Shown here in pieces: positions 30,055 to 40,578 of a stretch of DNA of 64,000 nucleotides. Below the pieces are notes generated by a model. It was given only the letters and a program-made list of their open reading frames with translations. It was not told the origin of the DNA and made no database searches. Every line of letters starts with the position of its first letter. Positions within the stretch are counted from its first letter, which is position 1. Source of the stretch: an uncultured Gemmiger sp. GTDB taxonomy: Bacteria; Bacillota; Clostridia; Oscillospirales; Ruminococcaceae. A program made the translations under genes and the position numbers. Location of the stretch: positions 1 to 64,000 of the forward strand of contig CANRCB010000001.1 in assembly GCA_947629015.1 (NCBI GenBank), written 5' to 3'.

Positions 30055-30915
30055 TCACACGATGTTCAGCCGCTTGGCCACAAAGTGGTGGACGATGGCC
30101 CACAGCGCCGCGCCCACGGCGATGAGCACCGCCGCCATGGCGGCGAGTATGACCCACAGCCCGGGCACGATGCCGTCCACGCGGTGCAGGCCTTCCACAA
30201 AATCGACCACCCAGCCGGCGACGGCGGCGCCCGCGCCCTCGTCGCTCGCCAAAAAATTCACCACGGCCACCACCGCGCCGATGAACACCGCCTGCCAGGC
30301 ATAGGTGAGGCCAAAATAACTCAGCACGCTGGCCAGCGCGCGGTGCCGCGGCCAGTGGCCGCCGATGATGATACACAGGAAAAGGAACAGGTTGCTGCAC
30401 ACGATGGCCAGCACCACCACCCCCACAAGCCCGGCGTCCAGCAGCCGCTCGGCGCCCAGGGAGAGGGGATTGCCGGTAAAGTACAGCGTGTCCCCGCCCA
30501 CACCCAGGATGCTGCCATCCGGGGCGGCAGCGGCGTGGCCTTCCAGGCGGTTGAGCAGGCCGCCAAGAAGGAGGTACGCCCCCAGCCAGCCTGTGGCGCA
30601 GATCAGCTTGACGGCTATGTGCTGCGCGGCGCTCACCGGCAGGGTAAACAGGAAATACCCGTCCTCCCCCAGCAGGCGGTAAAACTGCCGCGCCCCGATG
30701 AGCAGCGTCATCAGCCCGGCCGCAAACACCGTCAGGCCATACAAAAACAGCAGCAACATTTGCAGTATGCCCGGCACGGCGCCCGTAAGATGCAGCGCGC
30801 CGTACAGCGCGGTATAGATCCGGTAAAGGCCCCAGGCCAGCACCATGCCGGCGTAGACGGGCAGCAGCATACGCGCCGTGGCGCGCACCTCGTATTTCAA
30901 CAATTTGGTCAGCAT
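30055..30915 (-). CDS. ABC transporter permease-like membrane protein
   Basis: Multiple hydrophobic segments; directly downstream of ATPase gene. Confidence 0.75.
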   Translation of the reverse strand: MLTKLLKYEVRATARMLLPVYAGMVLAWGLYRIYTALYGALHLTGAVPGILQMLLLFLYGLTVFAAGLMTLLIGARQFYRLLGEDGYFLFTLPVSAAQHIAVKLICATGWLGAYLLLGGLLNRLEGHAAAAPDGSILGVGGDTLYFTGNPLSLGAERLLDAGLVGVVVLAIVCSNLFLFLCIIIGGHWPRHRALASVLSYFGLTYAWQAVFIGAVVAVVNFLASDEGAGAAVAGWVVDFVEGLHRVDGIVPGLWVILAAMAAVLIAVGAALWAIVHHFVAKRLNIV

Positions 30916-31625
30916 TGGAACACCTCCCGGAAATATTCGTCCACGCTCTTGCCGTGCGCCTCCCGCAGGGCGTCCACGCCCTCGTGCGTGTGGACGGCGC
31001 CGTCCTTGAGGATGAGCACCTCGTCCAGCGCCTTCTCAATGTCTGTGATAAGATGCGTTGAGATGATGACGGCGGCCTCCTCGCTGTAGTTGCGCAGGAT
31101 GGTGTCCAAAATATAGTCCCGCGCCGCGGGGTCCACGCCGCCTAAGGGTTCGTCCAGCAGGTAGAGCTTCGCCGCGCGGCTCATCGCCAGGCACAGCTGG
31201 ACTTTTTCCTGCATGCCCTTGCTCATCGCGCCCAGCGGCGCGCGCGGGTCGAGCTTCAGGTCCGCCAGCATGGCGCGGGCCTTGTCGGCGTCAAAATCCG
31301 CGAAAAAGTCCGCGTACAGCGCCACAAGCTGCCCCGGCGCGGCGCGGCCGGGCAGGACCATGCGGTCGGGCAGGTAGCTGACAAGGCGCTTGCTCCCGAT
31401 GCCGGGCGTGAGCCCGCAGATGCGCACCTCGCCCTCGCTTGGCGTCAAAAGCCCGGCCGACAGCTTGAGCAGCGTCGTCTTGCCCGCGCCGTTGGGGCCC
31501 AGCAGGCCCACCAGCCGCCCGGGGCCGATCGAAAATTCCGCGTTTTGCAAGGCGGTATGGCGGCCGTAGCGCTTGGTCAGCGCCTTCGCCTGCCAGACGG
31601 GGGCGGTTTCAGGGTTGTGTTCCAT
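30909..31625 (-). CDS. ABC transporter ATP-binding protein
   Basis: Walker A LLGPNGAGKTTLLKL; LYLLDEPLGGVDP. Confidence 0.93.
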   Translation of the reverse strand: MEHNPETAPVWQAKALTKRYGRHTALQNAEFSIGPGRLVGLLGPNGAGKTTLLKLSAGLLTPSEGEVRICGLTPGIGSKRLVSYLPDRMVLPGRAAPGQLVALYADFFADFDADKARAMLADLKLDPRAPLGAMSKGMQEKVQLCLAMSRAAKLYLLDEPLGGVDPAARDYILDTILRNYSEEAAVIISTHLITDIEKALDEVLILKDGAVHTHEGVDALREAHGKSVDEYFREVFQC

Positions 31626-31998
31626 CGTTTTCCTCCTCCTTTATAAGGGCGTGTTCCAGCAGCGCGCGGGCCTCGGCCGGGGCATAGCCCAGCGTGGCAA
31701 GGCGGTGCACATACTCCTGCGCGAGGGCGGCGGCGCGTTCGGCGCGCAGCGCCCCCAGCACGGCGGCATCGGCCGTCACGGTGCGCCCGGCGGTGCGCTG
31801 CGCCTGCAAAAGGCCGCGGCCCTCCAGCTCCTGCAAGGCCCTTTGCATCGTGTTGGGGTTGACGCCGGCTTCGGCGGCCAGCTCCCGCACCGCGGGCACG
31901 CGCGTGCCCGGCGGCCACGCGCCGGTGACGAGCGCTTGCTCCAGCTGCTCGATGAGCTGCCTGTACACCGGCCGGCCGGCGGCGATGTTCCATTCCAT
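31609..31998 (-). CDS. GntR-family regulator, YtrA type
   Basis: GRPVYRQLIEQLEQALVTGAWPPGTRVPAVRELAAEAGVNPNTMQRALQELEGRGLL. Confidence 0.92.
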   Translation of the reverse strand: MEWNIAAGRPVYRQLIEQLEQALVTGAWPPGTRVPAVRELAAEAGVNPNTMQRALQELEGRGLLQAQRTAGRTVTADAAVLGALRAERAAALAQEYVHRLATLGYAPAEARALLEHALIKEEENDGTQP

Positions 31999-32020
31999 AC
32001 AAAAGACGTCTCCTTTGTGC

Positions 32021-32046
32021 TATTGTATTAAGCGCTTAATACAATA
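32021..32046. promoter_or_regulatory. 26-bp perfect palindrome, probable GntR operator
   Basis: TATTGTATTAAGC|GCTTAATACAATA immediately upstream of the GntR gene. Confidence 0.8.
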
Positions 32047-32334
32047 ATACACAATCGCCGCCGTTTGTCAACCCCCCGCCGCAAATTTTTTTGGCGCCGG
32101 CGCGGCGTGCCGGGAAGGCGCCGGGAAGGCACCGGGCAAGCGTGTTGAGTAAGCGCCGGGCAAACACCGGGCAAACACACCGAAAACCGCGCCGGGCAGG
32201 GGGCCGGCAGGCACGGCCGCGCCGGCGCGGCCGGGGCAGGGGAGCGGGGTTTGGCTATTCCCCACCAATTTTGCGGGGGCGGCAGCCAAAAAACGGGGCA
32301 ATCCCCCAAATTTTCGCCAGGGGGCAAAAAAAGA

Positions 32335-32362
32335 TTGACACCCCCCGGGTATCCTGTATAAT
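32335..32362 (+). promoter_or_regulatory. Promoter for potABCD
   Basis: TTGACA (32335-32340), 16-nt spacer, TATAAT (32357-32362). Confidence 0.75.
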
Positions 32363-32589
32363 GTTGCTTGTGTGTTGCATCTAAGGGCAAATCTTTCCAC
32401 TGCCCTGACACATTGGCGTTGTATGTGCCACTGCAGCCGCCGGTCTGTGAAAGGATAGTTTGCCCGGCGGTGTAACAAACCTTTGCGGGGTGGCATAATT
32501 GGCGCTGACTCGCGGGCGCAGAGCCGCGGACGGGGTCCGCACGGCCAGCCGCCTTCACGGGAAATTCCGCAAAGGGGGATGCAGTAATA

Positions 32590-33654
<1,065 letters not shown>

Positions 33655-33658
33655 AACG

Positions 33659-34531
33659 ATGCTGAAAACAAAAAACAGCCGTTGGCTGGCCGCGCCGTAT
33701 CTGGTGTGGATGGTCACCTTTATTGTGGTGCCGCTGCTCATCGTCATCTGGTACGCGCTCACGCCGTCGCAGACAAGCGCCATCAACGCGGCCGCGGCCG
33801 CCGATGCCGCCACGGCGCCCACCGTGGTTTTTACGCTTGAGAACCTTACCCAGATCGGGCGCTACACCGGCGTGTTCGCCCGCAGCCTGATCCTGGCCGC
33901 CGAGGCCACCGCCATCTGCCTGGTGCTGGCGTTCCCGGTGGGGTACGCCCTGTCGCGCCTGCGGGCCAACAAACAGCACATCATGCTCATGCTCGTCATG
34001 CTGCCGATGTGGATGAACTTTTTGCTGCGCACCTACGCGTGGATGAGCCTGCTCGAAAACAACGGCCTCATCAACCGGCTGCTGGGCTTTTTCGGCCTGG
34101 GGCCGTTCCAGCTCATCAACACCTCCGGCGCCGTGGTGCTGGGCATGGTGTACAACTATCTGCCGTATATGATCCTGCCGCTCTATACCGCCATGACCAA
34201 GATCGACAATTCCATCATCGAGGCCGCGCAGGACCTCGGCTGCAACCTGCGGCGCACCGTCACGCGGGTGCTCATCCCGCTGTCCAGCTCCGGCATCGCC
34301 ACCGGCATCACGATGGTGTTCGTGCCGAGCGTCTCCACCTTCATCATCAGCCGTATGCTGGGCGGCGGCTCCAACCTGCTCATCGGCGATCTGATCGAAT
34401 TGCAGTTCCTGGGCAACGCCTACAACCTCAACCTCGGCTCCGCCATGAGCCTTGTGCTGATGGTCATCGTGCTTTTGTGCATGAGCTTCACCTCCTCCTT
34501 TGACGAGGAATCCATGGAAGGGGTGATGTGA
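33659..34531 (+). CDS. potB: Spermidine/putrescine ABC transporter permease
   Basis: Polytopic permease; EAAQDLGCNLRRTVTRVLIPL loop; operon order. Confidence 0.92.
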   Translation: MLKTKNSRWLAAPYLVWMVTFIVVPLLIVIWYALTPSQTSAINAAAAADAATAPTVVFTLENLTQIGRYTGVFARSLILAAEATAICLVLAFPVGYALSRLRANKQHIMLMLVMLPMWMNFLLRTYAWMSLLENNGLINRLLGFFGLGPFQLINTSGAVVLGMVYNYLPYMILPLYTAMTKIDNSIIEAAQDLGCNLRRTVTRVLIPLSSSGIATGITMVFVPSVSTFIISRMLGGGSNLLIGDLIELQFLGNAYNLNLGSAMSLVLMVIVLLCMSFTSSFDEESMEGVM

Positions 34532-34533
34532 CG

Positions 34534-35385
34534 ATGAGCAAACGCACCGGCACCCTTATGCAGCGCACCTATCTGGTGCTCATCTTCGGGTTCATGTACC
34601 TGCCCATCGCGGTCATGATCGCTTATTCCTTCAACGAGAACCGCTCCCGCGCCGTGTTCACGAACTTCTCGCTGAAATGGTACGAGAGCCTGCTCCACAA
34701 CGACGCCATCCTTTCGGCGCTGGCCTTGAGCATCGTGCTGGCGGTGGTGTCCTCCGTCATCGCGACGGTGCTGGGCACGCTGGCGGCCGTGGGCATCAAC
34801 TCGATGGGGCGCAAAAGCCAGCTCCTCATCAACAACATCAGCTATGTGCCCGTCGTCAACCCCGAGATCATCACCGGCGTTTCGCTCATGCTGCTCTTCG
34901 TCATGGCGCGCAGCCTCGGCATCGGCGGCGAGGGCGGGCTGTTCGGCTGGGCCACGCTGCTCGTGGCGCACATCACCTTCAACGTGCCGTACGTCATCTT
35001 CAACGTCTCCCCCAAGCTGCGCCAGCTGGACCCCAGCATCTACAACGCCGCGCTGGATCTCGGCTGCACGCCGTCGCAGGCGTTCTTCAAGGTCATCGTG
35101 CCGCAGCTGACCCCGGCCATCCTCTCGGCCTTCCTCATCTGCCTGACCTATTCCATCGATGATTTCATCATCTCCTACTTCAACGCCGGCACCATGCAGA
35201 CGCTGCCCATCGCCATCTACTCGATGACCCGCCGCCGCGTCAGCCCCGAGATCAACGCTTTGTCGGCCATCATGTTCGTGGTCATCCTCTCCATCATCCT
35301 CATCTCCAACTGGGTGGACAGCCGTGCCTACCGGCGTGACCAGCAGGCCGTGCGCAAGGCCCTCTCGGCGGAAGGGAGGCGCTGA
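34534..35385 (+). CDS. potC: Spermidine/putrescine ABC transporter permease
   Basis: NAALDLGCTPSQAFFKVIVPQLTPAI EAA-type loop; follows potB. Confidence 0.92.
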   Translation: MSKRTGTLMQRTYLVLIFGFMYLPIAVMIAYSFNENRSRAVFTNFSLKWYESLLHNDAILSALALSIVLAVVSSVIATVLGTLAAVGINSMGRKSQLLINNISYVPVVNPEIITGVSLMLLFVMARSLGIGGEGGLFGWATLLVAHITFNVPYVIFNVSPKLRQLDPSIYNAALDLGCTPSQAFFKVIVPQLTPAILSAFLICLTYSIDDFIISYFNAGTMQTLPIAIYSMTRRRVSPEINALSAIMFVVILSIILISNWVDSRAYRRDQQAVRKALSAEGRR

Positions 35386-35388
35386 CCG

Positions 35389-36627
35389 ATGCATCTGCTC
35401 AAACGCATGGCGGCGCTTGTGCCCGCGTTGGGCCTGTGCGCCGTGCTCTGCCTGCCTGCCGCCGCCGAGGACATCACCGTCAACGAGGATATCACTGTCT
35501 CCGGCGGGTATGACTGGGCGCGCCTTGCCGACGAGGACATCACCCTCAACGTCTACAACTGGGGGCAGTATATCTCCGACGGCTCCGACGATTCCGTCAA
35601 CATCCTGGCCGCCTTTGAGGAGTTGACCGGCATCCGCGTCAACTATACGACCTACGATTCCAACGAGAGCCTCTACGCCAAGCTGAAAAACGGCGGTGCC
35701 ACCTACGATGTCATCATCCCGTCGGACTATATGGTCGGCCGCATGATCGAGGAAGGTATGCTCGCCAGGCTGGATTTTGCGAACATCCCCAACTTCAGCC
35801 TTATGGGGCAGGACTATCTGGGCTGGGGCTTTGACCCCGACAACACCTACAGCGTGCCCTACACCTGGGGCACCACCGGCCTCGTGTACAACACCACCAT
35901 GGTCGAGGAGCCGCCCACCAGCTGGAGCGCCTTGTGGGACGTGCAGTACGCAAACAACGTGCTGATGTTCAACAACTCCCGCGATGCGTACGGCATCGCC
36001 GCGGCGCTGCTGGGCAAGCCCCTCAACCCCGCCACCCCGGAGGAGGTGGCCGAGGTCATGCGCAAGCTGACCGAGCAAAAGCCCATCGTGCAGGCGTATG
36101 TCATGGACGAGATCTTTGACAAGATGGCCGGCGGCGAGGCCGCGCTCGCGCCCTATTATGCCGGCGACGCGCTCACCATGATCGCCGACAACCCCGACCT
36201 TGCCTTCGTCCATCCCGAGGAGGGCGTCAACTTCTTTGTGGACAGTATGTGCGTGCCCGCCGACGCCCCCCACAAGGAGGCCGCCGAGATCTTTATCAAC
36301 TATATGTGCGAGCCGGACGTGGCCTACAACAACATCGACTATATCGGCTACTCCACCCCCATCCCCGCGGTGCGCGAGATGCTGGACGACGAGATGAAAA
36401 ACAGCCTCATCGCCTACCCCGGCCTCGAGGTCATGGAGAAGGCGCAGGTGTTCGTGACCCTGCCGGACGACGTCAACGCCGCCATGGACGCGCAGTGGAG
36501 CGAGATGAAAAGCTATGACGAGAACGGCAACGGCTGGCTGGTCGTGGTGTTCCTGCTCATCGCCATCGCGCTGTCCGGCTTCAACATCTGGCGCAAGCTG
36601 CGCAAAAAAATGCGGGACAACTACTGA
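35389..36627 (+). CDS. potD: Spermidine/putrescine ABC transporter substrate-binding protein with C-terminal TM segment
   Basis: DITLNVYNWGQYISDGSDDSVNILAAFEELTGIRVNYTTYDSNESLYAKL; tail WLVVVFLLIAIALSGFNIWRKLRKK. Confidence 0.9.
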   Translation: MHLLKRMAALVPALGLCAVLCLPAAAEDITVNEDITVSGGYDWARLADEDITLNVYNWGQYISDGSDDSVNILAAFEELTGIRVNYTTYDSNESLYAKLKNGGATYDVIIPSDYMVGRMIEEGMLARLDFANIPNFSLMGQDYLGWGFDPDNTYSVPYTWGTTGLVYNTTMVEEPPTSWSALWDVQYANNVLMFNNSRDAYGIAAALLGKPLNPATPEEVAEVMRKLTEQKPIVQAYVMDEIFDKMAGGEAALAPYYAGDALTMIADNPDLAFVHPEEGVNFFVDSMCVPADAPHKEAAEIFINYMCEPDVAYNNIDYIGYSTPIPAVREMLDDEMKNSLIAYPGLEVMEKAQVFVTLPDDVNAAMDAQWSEMKSYDENGNGWLVVVFLLIAIALSGFNIWRKLRKKMRDNY

Positions 36628-36663
36628 GCCCCGCTTGCGCCCGGCCTTGAAAGGAAAAGCACC

Positions 36664-37137
36664 ATGCACTACCGCCTTGCCGAGGAGAAGGACTATCCCA
36701 CCCTGGCCGCCCTGCGCTGGCAGCACGCCGCCGAGGATGACGCCGACTATGGCGAGCATAACCTTGCCAATGCCGATGCGCGGGCGTTCACCCAGCAGTT
36801 CACCGCGTTTTTGCGCAGCGGCCCCGGTTACAGCGTTTTTGTGGCCGAGGAGGACGGCGTCATCCTGTGTACCATGGCGGTCTATACCATCCCCAAGCTG
36901 CCGGCGCCGGGGCACACGGCCCAAAGCATCGCCTACCTGACCAACGTTTACACCTGCGCCGGGTACCGCAGCCGCGGCATCGGCGCCGGGCTGCTGGGAT
37001 ATATCAAGGGCTGGCTTACGCAAACCGGCTGTGAGCTGCTCTTTGTCTGGCCGAGCGTGAAGGCCGTACCGTTTTATCTGCGCGGCGGCTTCACGCCGGA
37101 AAACGACATCCTGCAATGCACCCTTTTGCCGGAATGA
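36664..37137 (+). CDS. GNAT-family N-acetyltransferase
   Basis: LTNVYTCAGYRSRGIGAGLLGYIKGWL acetyl-CoA binding region. Confidence 0.85.
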   Translation: MHYRLAEEKDYPTLAALRWQHAAEDDADYGEHNLANADARAFTQQFTAFLRSGPGYSVFVAEEDGVILCTMAVYTIPKLPAPGHTAQSIAYLTNVYTCAGYRSRGIGAGLLGYIKGWLTQTGCELLFVWPSVKAVPFYLRGGFTPENDILQCTLLPE

Positions 37138-37144
37138 CCCGGCA

Positions 37145-37172
37145 CGCCGCCCCAACGGGGCGGCTTTTGGTT
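37145..37172 (+). terminator. Intrinsic terminator after GNAT gene
   Basis: gccgccccaacggggcggc followed by ttttggttttt. Confidence 0.75.
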
Positions 37173-37218
37173 TTTGCGGCAGTTTTGCAGTTTTGCGGCA
37201 GTTTTGTGCCGCGCACCC

Positions 37219-37247
37219 TTGCCAAAAGGCGGGCTTTCCGTTATAAT
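37219..37247 (+). promoter_or_regulatory. Promoter for M50 protease/scpAB cluster
   Basis: TTGCCA-17 nt-TATAAT. Confidence 0.6.
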
Positions 37248-37300
37248 AAACCAAGATATGCGCCAAAATCGCGCATCGGCCACAAGATAGGGAGGGGGCG

Positions 37301-37981
37301 ATGGCCTTGGGCGGCCTTTTGGGCCTGGATACGCTGCTGTATTATCTGGTGCGCGCCGCCGTCATGCTCATCGCCATCCCGTTCCATGAATCGGCCCACG
37401 CGCTGGCCAGCCATCTTCTTGGCGACGATACGGCCAAAAACGCGGGGCGCCTTTCGCTGGACCCGCGCCGCCACTTTGACCCTCTGGGCGCCATCTGCAT
37501 GATCTTGGGCGGCATCGGCTGGGCAAGGCCGGTGGGCATCGATGCCCGCCGCTTCCAAAACCCCAAGGCGGGCATGGCGCTCTCGGCCGCGGCGGGGCCC
37601 TTGTCCAACCTGCTGCTGGCGTTTTTGGGCATGGTGCTGTTCAAGGGCGCCGTGTACGGGCTGGGCCTTGCGTCCGGCATCGTCTATCTGTTTTTGTATT
37701 ACCTGGTCAGCATGAACATCAGCCTGGCGGTGTTCAACCTGATACCGGTGCCGCCGTTCGACGGCAGCCGCATCGCGCTGCTGTTTTTGCCGCAGCGCTG
37801 GTATTTCCGGCTGATGAACTACGAGCGCTACATCATGCTCGGCGTCTTTCTTCTGGTGTTGACCGGCCTGCTGAACGCCCCGCTCGGCTTTGCGGTGGAC
37901 GCCGTCTGGCGCGCGCTGGACCGCCTGACCGGCTTTATGGACGCTATCCTGCTGCCGCGCTGGCTCGGCACCGCGGTGTGA
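37301..37981 (+). CDS. Site-2 protease family (M50) membrane protein
   Basis: IPFHESAHALASHLLGDDTAKNAGRLSLDPRRHFDPLG; NLIPVPPFDGSRI. Confidence 0.9.
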   Translation: MALGGLLGLDTLLYYLVRAAVMLIAIPFHESAHALASHLLGDDTAKNAGRLSLDPRRHFDPLGAICMILGGIGWARPVGIDARRFQNPKAGMALSAAAGPLSNLLLAFLGMVLFKGAVYGLGLASGIVYLFLYYLVSMNISLAVFNLIPVPPFDGSRIALLFLPQRWYFRLMNYERYIMLGVFLLVLTGLLNAPLGFAVDAVWRALDRLTGFMDAILLPRWLGTAV

Positions 37982-38003
37982 ATGGGAACGCAAGGGAGCC
38001 TAC

Positions 38004-38744
38004 ATGGAAACACTCACCTTTACAATCGAAGATTTCGAGGGCCCGCTCGACCTGCTGCTTTATCTTGTGGGCAAAAACAAGATGGACCTGCACGATATCA
38101 ACCTGATGGCCCTCATCGACCAGTACACCGCCGCCGTCGGCCAAATGCAGCAAAACCGCATGGAGGTCGCCAGCGAATTCATCGAGATGGCGGCCCGCCT
38201 CGTACAGATGAAAAGCGCGCTGCTCCTGCCCCGCAATGAGGAGGAGTCCGAGCGGATGAAGGCCGAACTCACCGGCCAGCTCATTGAATACAGCCTGTGC
38301 AAAAAGGTGGCGGCCGGGCTGGGCGCCCGCGCCCGCGCGCAGTATACCGCCGTGCGCGCCCCCATGCCGCTGCCGGGCCCCGCCGCCTACAGCCGCAGGC
38401 AGGACCCGCAAAGCCTTGTGCGGGCGTGGTACGGCCTGATGGGCCGCAGCCTGCGCAAAAAAAAGCCGGAGCCGCAGCGGTTCGAGCCGCTGGTGGCGGC
38501 GCCGGTCGTTTCGGTGGCAAGCCGCGTGGCGCACACGCTGCGCGGGCTTTTGCGCGGCACGCTGCGCCGGCTGGGGCAGATGTTCAGCAAAGACGAGAGC
38601 CGCAGCACCAACGTCGCCACCTTTCTGGCCCTGCTCGAGCTGATGCGCGCCGGGCGCGTATCCCTCACGGCGGACGGCACCCTTGTGCTGGACCGCACCC
38701 GCCGCGCGCCGCACACCGCGCCGAAGGAGGCTGCCCATGAATGA
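38004..38744 (+). CDS. scpA: Segregation and condensation protein A
   Basis: FEGPLDLLLYLVGKNKMDLHDINLMALIDQYTA. Confidence 0.93.
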   Translation: METLTFTIEDFEGPLDLLLYLVGKNKMDLHDINLMALIDQYTAAVGQMQQNRMEVASEFIEMAARLVQMKSALLLPRNEEESERMKAELTGQLIEYSLCKKVAAGLGARARAQYTAVRAPMPLPGPAAYSRRQDPQSLVRAWYGLMGRSLRKKKPEPQRFEPLVAAPVVSVASRVAHTLRGLLRGTLRRLGQMFSKDESRSTNVATFLALLELMRAGRVSLTADGTLVLDRTRRAPHTAPKEAAHE

Positions 38745-39315
38745 ACAACAGCGCCTGGGCGCGCTGGAGGCGATGCTTTTCGCCCACGCGGAGCCCATCG
38801 AGGCCGCCCGCCTGGCCGAGGCCATGTATCTGGAGGAGCCGGAGGCCGAGCGCCTTTTGCAGGCTTTGCAGCAGCGGTATGACGAAACGGGCAGCGGCCT
38901 GCAGCTTTTGCGCTTTGACGGCGCGCGCTGGCAGCTTTCCACCCGGCCCGATTATGCCGAGGTCGTCAAGCGCGTGCTGGACACCCGCCGCAACGCGCCG
39001 CTCTCGCCGGCGGCGCTGGAGGTGCTGGCCGTCATCGCCTACAACCAGCCGGTCTCCCGCGGGTTCATCGAGCAGGTGCGCGGGGTCGATTCCAGCTCCA
39101 CCGTGGCGAACCTTCTGGAGAAGGGCCTCATCGAGGAGGCCGGCCGCCTGGATCTGCCCGGCCGCCCGGTGGCCTTCCGTGTGAGCGATACTTTTCTGCG
39201 GGTGTTCGGCCTGGGCAGCCTGCGCGACCTGCCGCCCTTGCACGACGCCGGCCCGGCGGATACGCCCCCCGCGCCGCAGGCCCCCGCCCAGCTGGAAATG
39301 GAGCAGCTGGTATGA
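38737..39315 (+). CDS. scpB: Segregation and condensation protein B
   Basis: LEAMLFAHAEPIEAARLAEAM...AALEVLAVIAYNQPVSRGFIEQVRGVDSSSTVANLLEKGLI. Confidence 0.94.
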   Translation: MNEQQRLGALEAMLFAHAEPIEAARLAEAMYLEEPEAERLLQALQQRYDETGSGLQLLRFDGARWQLSTRPDYAEVVKRVLDTRRNAPLSPAALEVLAVIAYNQPVSRGFIEQVRGVDSSSTVANLLEKGLIEEAGRLDLPGRPVAFRVSDTFLRVFGLGSLRDLPPLHDAGPADTPPAPQAPAQLEMEQLV

Positions 39316-40034
39316 GCGGCGCCCTCGCCGTTCTGCTGGCGGTGCTCAAGCTGCTGGGCGGCGTGCTGCTGCTGTTGCTGGCGCTGGTGCTACTGCTTTT
39401 GTGCGTGCGGGCCACCCTGGCGGGGGAATACCGCCCCGACGCGCTCTCTGCCTCGGTCCGGTACGGGCCGGTGCGCATCGCGCTGTACCCGCGCCCGCAA
39501 AAGCGCCAAAAACCGGCCAAGGCCGGCCGTAAAGCAAAGCCCGCCGCGGAAAAGCGCCCGCCCCAAAAGCCCGCCAAAGCGGCCAAAACCAAAAAGGCTG
39601 CGCCCGCCCAAAAGGACGGCGCGCGCCCCGCGCTGGCGCAGCGCTTTATCGCCGCTTTAAAAGAGGATCCGGCCGGCCTGTTGGGGGCGCTGCTCGGCCA
39701 TCTGGCGTTTGCGGGCGGGCGGCTGCTGCGCGGCATCCATGTGCGGCATCTGCGGGTGTACTGGACCGTCACCGCCGAGGGGGACGCCGCCGCCACCGCC
39801 ATCCAATACGGCGCGCAGATGGCGCTGCTGAACAACCTGCTTGCCCGCGCGCGCCAGCTGATGGAGATCGAGGCCGATTCCCTGCGCCTGGAGCCGGATT
39901 TCACCGGCGAAAAAATGCCGCAGCGCGGCATCTCGGGCGAGGTATCCTTCCGCCCCATCGTGGCGGTGGTGCTGCTGCCGCGGCTGCTTTTCCGCCTTTG
40001 GCGGGACCCCGCCTTCAAAACCGTTTTGCACTGA
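39312..40034 (+). CDS. DUF2953 domain-containing protein
   Basis: Position between scpB and gerW/ytfJ; N-terminal TM; C-terminal DUF2953-like sequence. Confidence 0.7.
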   Translation: MSGALAVLLAVLKLLGGVLLLLLALVLLLLCVRATLAGEYRPDALSASVRYGPVRIALYPRPQKRQKPAKAGRKAKPAAEKRPPQKPAKAAKTKKAAPAQKDGARPALAQRFIAALKEDPAGLLGALLGHLAFAGGRLLRGIHVRHLRVYWTVTAEGDAAATAIQYGAQMALLNNLLARARQLMEIEADSLRLEPDFTGEKMPQRGISGEVSFRPIVAVVLLPRLLFRLWRDPAFKTVLH

Positions 40035-40079
40035 ACCCCACGGCTTTGCCCGTTTTACCACAGTAAGGAGGTTTTTCCC

Positions 40080-40544
40080 ATGGCAGAACACCCGATCAAC
40101 GGCATGATGGGCCTTACGATGGAAAAGATCCGCGAAATGGTGGACGCCAACACCGTCATCGGCGAGCCCATCCGCCCCGATGAAAACACCACCATCATCC
40201 CCATCTCCCGCGTGACCTTCGGCTTTGCCTCCGGCGGGTCGGACATGGGCGCAAAATCCAGCAAGGAGATGTTCGGCGGCGGCGCCGGGGCGGGGGTGTC
40301 CATCACGCCCATCGCCTTCCTCGTCATCAGCGGCGGCAACGTGCGCACCGTCCAGCTGGTGGACAAGGCCAGCGGCATGGACAATGCCATCGCCGCGCTG
40401 CCGGAACTGGTGGACAAACTCTCCGCCATGCGCAAGCAGTCCAAGGCCGAAAAACAGGCCGCCAAAGAAGCTGCCAAAGAACCCGCCAAGGCAGGGCAGG
40501 GGAGCGCCGCGCCCGCCGCCGAGCCGCCCGCCCCCGGGGCCTGA
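40080..40544 (+). CDS. ytfJ: GerW/YtfJ-family sporulation protein
   Basis: MAEHPINGMMGLTMEKIREMVDANTVIGEPIRPDENTTIIPISRVTFGFASGGSD. Confidence 0.93.
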   Translation: MAEHPINGMMGLTMEKIREMVDANTVIGEPIRPDENTTIIPISRVTFGFASGGSDMGAKSSKEMFGGGAGAGVSITPIAFLVISGGNVRTVQLVDKASGMDNAIAALPELVDKLSAMRKQSKAEKQAAKEAAKEPAKAGQGSAAPAAEPPAPGA

Positions 40545-40578
40545 CCTCCCTCTTTTTTGACCGGAAAGGTGTGCGAAG

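Noticed and set aside
32440-32580. Cobalamin or other known riboswitch upstream of potA
   Set aside because: No recognisable conserved box from a known class; kept only as an unassigned structured leader.
34420-37266. 948-aa minus-strand ORF antisense to potBCD
   Set aside because: Shadow ORF of high-GC coding sequence; His/Gly/Val/Asp-rich composition and no domain, while the plus-strand pot genes are clear.
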